DNA of 64,000 nt from Arabidopsis thaliana. Its lineage: Eukaryota > Streptophyta > Magnoliopsida > Brassicales > Brassicaceae. Position numbers and translations under genes: made by a program. Position 1 is the first letter of the stretch. Each line of letters begins with the position of its first letter. The DNA lies in the NCBI RefSeq assembly GCF_000001735.4, contig NC_003074.8, positions 1,860,101 through 1,924,100 on the forward strand. Reading direction: 5' to 3'. The notes beneath the pieces are model-generated. The model was given only the letters and a program-made list of their open reading frames with translations. It had not been told where the DNA came from and did no database searches. Positions 55,017 through 64,000 of the stretch are shown here, piece by piece.

Positions 55017-57233
55017 TAAGACAAAAGAAGCTTGCTTTTGCCTGTTATGGCTATCATAGATCAAATAAACGTTTCAATTTAGAGTTCTATCGAAACTCTT
55101 TGTAGGATTCTCTAAAACTTAAGTGCAGATTGATTGTATTGTGATCAATTTCGACACCCTTGTTGATTTCCAAATGAATGTACTGTGAGTGTTAAATCGA
55201 ATTACTCATGCGTTCATCTAATCTAGGTACTTGAAAACTGATCACAAGTTAGATTGATCAGCAAGCGATATGTAGCGAGCACGATAGATACTATAAGTTT
55301 CTTACCCGACGAGCTAACCACTCTTATGGTTTGCCTAAAAGAAGAACCAAACAAAAGCCTAACAATTGGAGATCTTTGTCTTTTTCTACAAAACTTAACC
55401 ATCTCTCAATTGTTTGGTCTTCCCAAGGAAAGCTAAAAATTGGCTTTAATTAGATAGCCTAGATCGACCCACCATATTTATGTAAAGCATGACTTTGAGT
55501 AGAGATGAGTAAGCCAAATCTTTGATATCAAATCGAATTTTTATTCCATTTAAGAAGATTCAATGAACACACACTTCTCTTGGGTTGGTAGTTATATGAT
55601 GATGTTTTTGACATATGATACTTTGACCAGTGTCTACTTTCCCATTGTGTTTGGTAATTGATAGTGATAGGAGTGGGACACGATGCTCCATCCTACGAGG
55701 TTCGACCATACTAATCGTTGAACTAATTTACTTGTCAAACACATTAATTTCAGTGTAGAATGACTAAACACAAATGGAAAGTTATAAATTTCCATTATCT
55801 TTTGCTTTAACGATGGAGACAAACTTGTCTTGTTACAGCTTACATGTTGCAGAAGAAACATAGAATCCAACATGAGCTATAAGTTCTCCGGAGCACCGTG
55901 TGGATTCTATTACGATGACGATGATTGTCGAGTGTTCGAGACAAGCTCTTTTGGGAGATGTGCATCGCATTTCACTGCATTCAAACTTGTTTATTACTAT
56001 ATATAGGTACATACAAATATAAAATATATTGCGATAACAACAAACTGTTAGAATACGCGCTGCATAAACAAACGGCTACTAAATTTTCATATAAGAAAAC
56101 ATAGATAGATGTTATATGCGATGTTGATTTATAAATCATGTCCTATGAATTGGTTCGTGTAGAACTACAAATTTGATTAAGCAAAAGTTGTAATTTTGTT
56201 TAAGAGATTCTACAGGGTTTGCCAAATGTTGTATTAACAAATGTTTTAGTGCTCTTTAAATAAATGCGTTTAAAAAAGGTTTGTACAAAACATCATATAT
56301 GTATGTTTGAATATTTGAGATAAATGTACACAACAACTATATAAACAAAACCCACTTAATTAACATATCATTAACTCTCTTTTTTTTCATAAAACATATC
56401 ATTAACTTAATACCATATATAAATCTACACAACCCACCAAAGTGCATTATGGGTTTCTTTGGAATGGTATAATCATAGCACCCTGGTGGTCTATTACGTG
56501 GGAGATAAGACGAGTAGTTAGTTTATACAAGAAATTCTGGTCATGAATTAAAAACTCGATTATTTGTTTAGTAGATAGATAAAGCCGCTTATAAAGTTCA
56601 TCAACCTAAATTTAAAGTTTTTTTTTTCAAAAGTAGCTTTTTCTTTCTTTCTCACTTTCAAGTATTTTGGAAAGGTGAGCTTCCTTTAAATTTCTTCTTT
56701 TTTTGTTGTTGGTAAAACTATACATAGAAAATCACATAATATAGTTAGAAAGAAAAAACAGTAGTTAATTTAAATGCGTAAGAAGTAAGGGATAATGATA
56801 TGTTTCCTGGAAAGTGACGGCAATCGACAAGAACATGAGGGTCTGAAACTCGTAACGTTGAATTTTCATCGTCATCAAATCATCATCGAAAATCAACGAC
56901 AAGAATATGATTCGTATTTTTCCTTTGTCGATTTTTTTTGTTAATTAGTAGATAATGGAAAATTAAAGAATCTTATTAATAAATGAAGACAGAAGTAAAG
57001 ACCAGTAATAAAAGAGTAGAGTGACAACAACATACGTATATTTAATTATTGATATAAGTGGATAAAAAAAAGTAACAATGTCATTGTCAGTCGTGGATTC
57101 AGCTTAAATTTAATGAATATAAACCACAACTATTTCTTCATTACTAGATTTATAGATTTGATTCTTTCTCTCTCAGAATTTTTGTCGACCGAATTTCATA
57201 TTCATATATAGTTTTATTAAATAATCTGGTTAG
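55017..57233. other. AT-rich intergenic spacer with weak ORFs
   Basis: About 2.2 kb. Two short plus-strand frames look more protein-like than the background: 55,254-55,436 (60 residues, no ATG, containing FLPDELTTLMVCLKEEP) and 55,872-56,006 (44 residues from an ATG, MSYKFSGAPCGFYYDDDDC). Neither is recognised. The rest, 55,980-57,200, is AT-rich and featureless. Confidence 0.4.
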
Positions 57234-59609
57234 ATGAAGATGCAAGATTCGGCAGCTCAAGAACCGGAAATTGCTATAATCGTGGGAGATTCTTCTTCTT
57301 CTTCTCTTCATTCTTCTTCTCAGGTACATACATACATCTTCCAAATTCTGACCTTTTTTTTTGTCTCCTAATTCGCTTTTTCCGGGGTTGTTGATAGATT
57401 ATACAAGGTAAATCTGAAATCTTTACATCATTAGCATGTGTCTGATCTTTATATTATAGCATAATCTCTATAAAACGTATATGGGGTTTCTCTTGTTAAT
57501 TTCTCAGTTTTTTTTGTTTCTCTCTTCTGTCTGATTGATATAAGGTTTGATTATCCATGAAATTACCTGTGAAAATTCTAGGGTTTATATTGATTGATAT
57601 ACGTTATCTTTTGGCTCTTTTCTCTTCCTTTATCCATATGGAATCTGGATTTTGATCAAACCTGAATCACTTAGTAGCCATAGGATCTGCTTTTCATTTT
57701 TCTTTTATTAAGAGAACAAACTAAGCCACTTGGAATTGTTTTAGACTTATAATTATGATTTCATCTCAAGGATTAATGGCAATGTAAAGTTGAAGGATTT
57801 GTTTTCATGTGAGAAATTGGTTTTAGCATTTTTCGTTTTGTTGTTAGTGTGTTATGGTGGATATGAGATTGGCCTGAACTTTGTTTGACATGTATTATAC
57901 TTTATTGGGTGATCATCAGGTAACAGAAAAATCTACTGAAGATGTGCCGAGCTGCTCTCACTTGGATCTTTCAATACAAATACCTTCCAGATCACTTCCA
58001 TTCGGTAACGGCCGTAACCCAAAGGGTTCATTGAAGTCCACTCCTTCATTCAAAAGTGGCACTACATCCTCACCAAGAGGAATCTTGCGGAATTTAAGCT
58101 TGAAAAAGAAAGTTATTTCTCAACCCGAAAGCGAGAGAAGCTCCTTACTATCTCCTGGTCTCATGGAAACCGCTAAAAAGCCTAATGCTACTGGTTCCAC
58201 AACTTCTCCATATTGGAAAAGATGCTTATCGCTTCCTAGTAGACAAGCTGCAAAACTGTCTCCTGTGGTTTCTACACAACTTTCAGCTGGGGTGCCTGGT
58301 GACCCGCCTAATGTGAGTTATTTCTTTCTTACAATATAGTCCTTCCTTGCTCAATATATACAAGTAAAGATTTAATCTTTGTTGCAGAAAGATTATTCAA
58401 GGTCCTTGTCCATGCCCGGAAGAAACAAAGTTATTGTGCGATCCATATCTTTTGACAACCACAAAGCCCGTGTTTCCAGTGAAACAAGTGCAGGTACATG
58501 ACATCATACATGTTTCTAATACATGTTAGTATCTCTGTTTCCTGTCTTTCTTATGTTTATTGGTTCCTCCATCTTTAGATCAAGTCTCTTCCGTTCCTCC
58601 TGAAGAAACTGATGAAGAAATTCCCGAAGAAGAAGCCGTGTGCAGGATCTGTCTGGACGTGTGCGAAGAAGGAAATACTTTGAAAATGGAATGCAGCTGC
58701 AAAGGTGATCTCAGACTTGTTCATGAAGCTTGTGCAATGAAATGGTTTAGTACAAAGGGAACAAGAACCTGTGACGTCTGTAGACAAGTAGTACAGAACT
58801 TACCAGTTACATTGGTTCGTGTGCCCACACCTAATCAACAAAACAACAGACGTGGTAGCAGTCAACAGAATATGCCGTCACAAACCGTTAGGTAACTTTA
58901 AAGATTCTTCTTTCTTTCATCATTCATGGAAATAATACAACTGATCACTGAATGGTTTGGCGCAGTGCTTGGCAAGAGTTTGTGGTGCTAGTTCTAATCA
59001 GCACAGTCTGCTACTTCTTCTTCCTCGAGCAATTACTGGTAGCCACTGATACAAAATATGTATTTTGGTTGATACTTTGTTGCAAAAGGCATTGACAAAT
59101 GTTTTTTTGGTAGATTCGTGACTTGAACAAACAAGCTATTTACATCGCAGCACCATTTTCACTTACGTTAGGCCTCTTAGCATCCATTTTTGCCATTGTT
59201 CTCGGTATACAGAACCACTCTCCCTCATAAACTCTAAGTGCCTCTCTTTCCTTTGTTTGCCAACAAAATTTGAAAACGTTTTTTTGCTATAATCTGACTC
59301 TGCAGCTATCAGAGAATACATATGGACATACGCAGCACTCGAGTTTGCGCTTGTGGGCATGTTGGTTCATATATTCTATGCTACAGTAAGCAATACTCTC
59401 TCACTTATTCGGGTTTCCTCATTCCATTACTGATAAAGGGAAACCAATACATTTTCCCAATCTCTCTATTTCAGGTTAGACTATCGGCGACCTATTCTAT
59501 ACTCTTTGCAGGGATTCTTGGTTTTGGGATAGCCGTGTGCCTAAACTCGTTGTACCTTCATTATTTCGCTTGGCGTGTACGCGTTGCACAAAATTCAAGT
59601 CCTGTATGA
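57234..59609 (+). CDS. RING-CH (MARCH-type) membrane E3 ubiquitin ligase
   Basis: Eight exons: 57234-57323, 57920-58312, 58388-58493, 58579-58891, 58966-59038, 59114-59204, 59306-59385 and 59475-59609. They splice to 426 residues with all phases matching. The N-terminal half is Ser/Pro-rich and probably disordered. A C4HC3 RING-CH finger spans about residues 218-266 ([26 protein letters not shown]). The last third has several hydrophobic segments ([76 protein letters not shown]). RING-CH proteins transfer ubiquitin to membrane proteins. The substrate and the membrane are not shown by the sequence. Confidence 0.94.
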
Positions 59610-59932
59610 AATCTGTTTTCCTTTGTTTCTCGTTCTTCCTTTGTGTATGTATTATGAAAGAAGAAGTTGTTAGTGAAGAGATTCATCAGCTTCAGCAGTT
59701 TCCTGTAAAATGTAAATATGTACACTCTTCCTCGAAAATGTTGCTGAAGTTTTGTTTTGTACCCACCCCTACGTGTTTTTCCGGAGCACGATGATGATTT
59801 GTGAAAGAGAAGACATTTGTGTAGTAATGTATGTGATCTACTTTCTGTTTTGTTTTACAACGGCCACTTGGTGTCTCTGGTGACTGGTGAGATTGGAAAA
59901 AAAAAAAAAAAACAGGTGTAGTTACTTAAAAT
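59610..59932. other. 3' UTR of the RING-CH gene and spacer
   Basis: Contains the probable 3' UTR and a poly-A tract near 59,897-59,912, just downstream of the tRNA 3' end. Nothing else was recognised. Confidence 0.5.
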
Positions 59933-60004
59933 GGGGCATTCCGAGAATCGAACTCGGGACCTCTCGCACCCAAAGCGAGAATCATACCACTAGACCAAAT
60001 GCCC
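59933..60004 (-). tRNA. tRNA-Pro (anticodon UGG)
   Basis: 72 nt on the minus strand. The acceptor stem GGGCATT pairs with AATGCCC, leaving discriminator C. The D-arm TGGTCTAGTGGTATGA contains a typical A box. The anticodon stem TCTCGC/GCGAGA encloses the loop TTTGGGT, giving anticodon TGG. The T-arm GGTTCGATTC-type B box reads GAGTTCGATTC. There is no intron and CCA is not encoded, as usual in eukaryotes. Confidence 0.97.
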
Positions 60005-60506
60005 TTATGAAGTTCATAACAAGAATATTAAAATTACGCATCCATTTTTATGAATGTAACCAAAAACACCAAAGAATCTGTTATTTGCGTTATCGACCTG
60101 AGCTTTAACAGAAATCGAAACTGATGCTATATTACAACTTACAAGTGAACAATGGATAGTACAAGTAGAATATGGCCAAAAAGGGTTTTCACCACTTGTT
60201 TCAACAGTTTCTTACTCTAGCAACAATGAAGTATTTAGACAAATACTGGTTAAGTTTCAAGTCTGAGAGAACCTAAAACAAAAACAGAAACGTAAGAGCT
60301 AGACATATAACAAAAAAAATTCCCACCAGAATCATGACTCGAGTATGTCACAAGACAACAGCGAGGTATCGGGCTTAAACGATGCCTCTGAGGAGCTTTG
60401 GTTTCTCTTGTCTGTAAACCTGTACGCCTGAACAAAATAAAACGAGCTCCAAGAATTTCGCGTTGAGCAATTCATGGTCACAAAAGAGCCTCTGACTGAG
60501 ATAATA
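60005..60506. other. Spacer and 3' UTR of the DnaJ gene
   Basis: About 500 bp between the tRNA and the DnaJ stop codon. It probably contains the DnaJ gene's 3' UTR. Open frames here lack an ATG or any family resemblance. Confidence 0.5.
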
Positions 60507-62528
60507 TCAAGAGGCAGATCCTGAAGGTGGAGACTGGCGGTCTCGGTCTTGAGCAGCTTCTTCTCCTGATAGATTTTGAGAGACGGAGGCTGGCAAAGCA
60601 GCTGGGTCAAGCTCATACCAACCCTTGGTTATGCCTCTTCCTTCTGTTCCTGTTAATCTGAATGACGGAATGCTATGTGAGAATCTACAGAATTCATGAG
60701 GTGGAATCTCACAAGTGTTTGACTCATCCTTCGGCATCGGACAGAAAACACAGTTAAAGCCTTGCACTTTAGACAAGAACCCAACTGATACCGTGGCTCC
60801 CTCTGCATGGTCAGACAGGATCTCAACAAATTCATACTCGTACTTCATAGGAGAAACTGAGTCAGCGGAGCAGTTGATGTCCCAGTTCTTGAAAAGGGCC
60901 CATATTTCTCCTTTCTTTGGGAAAACAGTAAACTTGCGAGTCCTGATTTTTGTTGTGCTGTAGACAAAATGAGAGAAAATGGAACACAAATTCGTCTCCT
61001 CAATATTCCCAACTACAAACTTACCAACAGAGACGGGCAAATTTGGTGTTTCATTCTCTTGATCTTGGTCTACCTCGAACCAGACGTACCTAAGCATGAA
61101 ATCCGGAGTTGTAACTTTTTTTATGAGAGCATAAAATCTAGGCATTCCCTCTTCTTCATCATACACAGCCCAGATCTGGCCAGCTTGAAAACAGCTTTTC
61201 TCCCTCAACTTATCGAAGTCATTGAAATCAGGATCATCATAGTTGATCAAATTTGGTTTTTCTGCACTCCCTGAACTTAAATCTTCCTCTGAATCACTCG
61301 CACCAGAAGGGGTTTCCACCTGATCAACTTCTATCTTCCCATTCATGTCTATGCTTTCAGTGGAGCTATGATTCTCATTTGTCTGCTTTTCTTCCTCTGT
61401 TTCTTTTTCCCTTTCAGTATCAATGTTTTTCCCGGACCCTTCCCCATTGTCGTTGACTAAGTCGACATCATCATCGCTCAAATTCTCATTATAGGAAACC
61501 TTCTGCTTGCTACGGACTGACCTCCGAGGCTGCTCTCCTCCATTGGACCCTGAATCTTGTGCTGCCGTAGTATCATTATTTACATCATCTTCTGACTCAC
61601 TGCTACTTTCACTGTCAGAGCTTTCACTACATTCAGCCACATTCTTCCTCTTCCTCTTCCCATTGTGTTTTGCAGTAGAACCCGGCATAGGGAAACTCGC
61701 CTTGCTAGAGGAAACAGTGGGAGGATTTTCTGGACGCTTGTGTGGTTCACTGCAAGCCCTTTGGTCTGGGAATTTGCTCTGCTGTGGGAAGCAATAAGTA
61801 GTCTGAGATGGGCCTTTCGCCTGTGGTGCACTCTGCAAAGGTTCTTCAAAAGCAGTGAAACGTTTTTTACAAGTCTCACAAGTGACTTCCTTGTTGACAT
61901 GTGCCCGATCATATTCATACCTCACCCGGCAGAAGACACAAGAGGTCCCAAAGGTTTTAAGGTGAGTGAAAGCAGCTGGTTGGGCTTGAGCTTTCTGGAA
62001 AGGATGCCTGATTTCGGGTCTCAACTCAGTGAAGATGTTTCTCGTATTGACGCTTGCCCGAAAATGAGGTTGTGTGTGATAATTCGGCATCTGTTGGGCT
62101 TTATATGGCGGTGCTGCAGGCTTTCTCCAAGTTTTGCGTTTATTGTCATGAAGCGTCCTTTTCTCTCTGTCCAAAAGAATCCTCTGGGCTTCACCAATCA
62201 ATTTAAAAGCAGATTCAGCACCGGGGAGCTTATTTTTGTCAGGGTGGAGAAGAAGCGCAAGCCTCTTGTACTGTTTCTTGATGATAACATCATTAGCGAT
62301 CTGCTCAACCTGAAGAATACCATACCAATCCATCTCAGTTCCAAACAACTTCTCCGTTGCAGCACAGTGAACATCACAAACCATTATCATACGAGATATG
62401 TTCTCCAGGCTGGAATCCATTTTTTGAGCCTTCATTGCAAGCTTACGAGCAGCAGTAAAATCGGTCTTTTTCATCAAACCCTCCGCAAGATCTTTGGCTC
62501 TAAGAGCCTCATCTCTGTTGATACTCAT
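60507..62528 (-). CDS. DnaJ-domain protein with DUF3444
   Basis: One coding exon of 673 residues from MSINRDEALR; an ATG two codons upstream (62534) is also in frame. The J domain is at about 67-131 (DWYGILQVEQIAND), with the HSP70-stimulating HPD at 95-97. Residues 1-60 form the helical region usual for this plant subfamily (EALRAKDLAEGLM, DFTAARKLAMKAQ). A CxxC pair and a nearby second pair (about 200-225, SCVFCR and CETCKK) look like a small zinc finger. A long acidic, serine-rich, low-complexity region (about 290-430) follows. The DUF3444 domain is near 440-640 (FQAGQIWAVYDEEEGMPRFYA, KFVVGNIEETNLCSIFSHFV, FPKKGEIWALFKNW). These proteins are probably nuclear co-chaperones; DUF3444 function is unknown. 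Confidence 0.94.
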   Translation of the reverse strand: MSINRDEALRAKDLAEGLMKKTDFTAARKLAMKAQKMDSSLENISRMIMVCDVHCAATEKLFGTEMDWYGILQVEQIANDVIIKKQYKRLALLLHPDKNKLPGAESAFKLIGEAQRILLDREKRTLHDNKRKTWRKPAAPPYKAQQMPNYHTQPHFRASVNTRNIFTELRPEIRHPFQKAQAQPAAFTHLKTFGTSCVFCRVRYEYDRAHVNKEVTCETCKKRFTAFEEPLQSAPQAKGPSQTTYCFPQQSKFPDQRACSEPHKRPENPPTVSSSKASFPMPGSTAKHNGKRKRKNVAECSESSDSESSSESEDDVNNDTTAAQDSGSNGGEQPRRSVRSKQKVSYNENLSDDDVDLVNDNGEGSGKNIDTEREKETEEEKQTNENHSSTESIDMNGKIEVDQVETPSGASDSEEDLSSGSAEKPNLINYDDPDFNDFDKLREKSCFQAGQIWAVYDEEEGMPRFYALIKKVTTPDFMLRYVWFEVDQDQENETPNLPVSVGKFVVGNIEETNLCSIFSHFVYSTTKIRTRKFTVFPKKGEIWALFKNWDINCSADSVSPMKYEYEFVEILSDHAEGATVSVGFLSKVQGFNCVFCPMPKDESNTCEIPPHEFCRFSHSIPSFRLTGTEGRGITKGWYELDPAALPASVSQNLSGEEAAQDRDRQSPPSGSAS

Positions 62529-64000
62529 TATCAATCCAGTACAAGTATCATAGAACCCCCAACCCAGAGAAAGTAGTAAAAATGACCTTGTCCAATTCCA
62601 CTTTTGCTCTGATCCTGCTACAGAAAGAAATAAAACTTGTGTCAGTGTGGTACAACTTTAACTTGAAGGATCATTGCTAAGGCAAAACGTGGATGCAATA
62701 TCAATAAATATGATTCTACACTCGCAATATAGAAAGAAAAAAAACATGTTAAAAAGGTATAACCTTTGGAGATTAATTAGAACAAATGTTCCTTTTATGA
62801 CATACCAGGACTGAGGAAACAAAATTGAAAATTTGGAAAACCAAAAACCCTAGAAATGTGTCTACGTTCTCTGCAAATACCCATTTTGGTCGGAAGTAAT
62901 TAAAGCAAATGAGAAAGAAACCTAAAAGTAAGGAGCTCAACAAAACAAAACAGTTGAAGAACTCATCGGAGAATCGAGAATTCGAACAGCAGAGACAAAA
63001 CCGGCGGCGAATTGTGGAGCGGATAAAACAGAGGAGGGTGGATTCTCCAAATTAAAACCTTTATACGATCAGAGGAATAATTATGAAATAGGAGGTAACT
63101 CAATTGGAGAGTGAGAGAAATTACAGAAACTCACCGGAGAGGAATGAATCCGACTAAAGTTCACGACGCCTGTAATGTGAAACTAAATGCCATCTAATTT
63201 CTTCTTTTGATGATTTTAGTAAATTTAATCAACTTTGGGGTTAATTAGAAAAGATGACGTATTTTAAAGTAATTGCATATCAAACCTTCAATTTTAGTTA
63301 GAATTAAGACTCCTCCGTATGACGCAGAGTATTCTAAACGAATCATCATCAAATCAAATTCAAGTTGGGAAAGAAAAAATCAAAATGGAAAGTGAAGTAC
63401 AAAGAAACGAAGCCCATGTGATGTGAATGTGGATAGAGAGAGAGCAATAAACGCTATGGTTGAGAATCAGTTCTGAATCATTTTTTAATTCTTTGCTGGT
63501 TGAGATTTTGAATCAATCAATAATGGAAACATGAAACTGAAAGAAAAAAAAGAAGAAAAAAGCTTACTTTGGTGAGAGAAGACGAGGAGACGGTGGAGAG
63601 AAATGTGAGCTGCCCGCGAAAATAAGACAGAGAAAACTGAACCGAAAGTTCTTTTGTGAGATTTTATAATCCATTTTCAATTTGGCGGGTTAAACTGTAA
63701 TTCCTATATTTGCTCTATTTGCTTTGGCGGGAATCAAATAATTCGTTCGTGCGAAATTAATAAATCTCGAAATCCGATGCGTTTTCTTTCGGTTTTCTAA
63801 TAATATCAAATTACGAAATTTACGAAATTTTCAATTTTGAGTTTCAAATCAAGCTTTCATTACAGAAGAACAGTATTTAGAACACCGAGTCATAGTTGGT
63901 GTAGTTCTTTTTTGGGTGTGTTGGCAAAATAGTCACTTTTTCAAACTTAATTAGGAAAGTAGTGACTTTACTATTCATAATTTGCAAAGTAGTCATTTTT
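62529..64000. other. DnaJ gene 5' region and AT-rich edge of the window
   Basis: The stretch to about 63,640 probably contains the DnaJ leader with one or two introns; pyrimidine-rich acceptors and GTAA(G/T) donors are visible on the minus strand near 62,610-62,640 and 63,130-63,570. The far right, 63,925-64,000, has AAAGTAGT-type motifs repeated at about 30-bp spacing and is cut by the window edge. No further gene was recognised. Confidence 0.45.

Noticed and set aside
61665-62576. 303-residue plus-strand ORF
   Set aside because: It is antisense to the J domain and HPD motif of the DnaJ gene, and its sequence has no recognisable family.
1-64000. CRISPR array, prophage, biosynthetic operon or intact transposon
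   Set aside because: None seen: repeats are few, diverged and not regularly spaced; genes are intron-containing plant genes on both strands. The only transposase-like protein, FRS7, is a domesticated single gene without visible terminal repeats.

Overview
The window reads as a nuclear chromosome segment of a small-genome flowering plant, almost certainly Arabidopsis thaliana. Genes are dense, with short GT-AG introns and AT-rich spacers. The spliced proteins match Arabidopsis family members in both sequence and length: BPM2 406 aa, MKK8 293 aa, FRS7 764 aa, GATL4 351 aa, P4H2 299 aa and a SERINC of 409 aa. From memory the order corresponds to loci At3g06145 to At3g06340 on the upper arm of chromosome 3; those numbers are recalled, not checked. 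No bacterial, phage, CRISPR or intact transposon feature was seen.

Layout. At 0-10 kb: a small protein with a VHL-beta-like pattern (-), an NXPE/SGNH-type membrane esterase-like gene (-), a B3-domain gene (+) and a SERINC gene (+). At 10-17 kb: an AT-rich spacer, a membrane protein labelled 'L34e superfamily' (+) and BPM2 (-). At 17-25 kb: plastid guanylate kinase (+), a membrane/ARM-repeat gene (+) and a shorter inverted paralogue of the B3 gene (-). At 25-35 kb: MKK8 (+), an F-box gene (+), FRS7 (-) and GATL4 (-). At 36-47 kb: a clade-E-like PP2C (+), a frameshifted F-box-associated remnant (-) and the large TREX-2 gene SAC3B (-). At 47-55 kb: P4H2 (+), a small unexplained ORF, a broken papain-like protease remnant (-), a repeat-rich spacer, and a divergent mitochondrial pair, complex I 19-kDa subunit (-) and ribosomal L33 (+). 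At 57-64 kb: a RING-CH membrane E3 ligase (+), tRNA-Pro(UGG) (-) and a DnaJ/DUF3444 protein (-).

The genes do not form an operon-like system. The main themes are protein turnover (BPM2 as a Cullin-3 adaptor, an F-box protein, a RING-CH E3), signalling (MKK8, PP2C), transcription and mRNA export (B3 proteins, FRS7, SAC3B), cell wall and secretory chemistry (GATL4, P4H2, the esterase-like protein) and organelle function (guanylate kinase, complex I subunit, L33). Two head-to-head pairs (SAC3B/P4H2 and the complex I subunit/L33) share short intergenic promoters with site-II (TGGGCC/T) motifs.

The most unusual signals are: three 93-nt and one 81-nt phase-2 exons in SAC3B that look like serial exon duplications; two B3 paralogues with unrelated tandem repeats in the same linker; an in-frame stop in MKK8 before a still-readable kinase tail; an ARM gene with no ATG; an 83-nt possible poison exon in BPM2; a stop-free 78-nt PP2C intron; a one-base-shifted cysteine-protease remnant; and a plant protein resembling the VHL beta domain.
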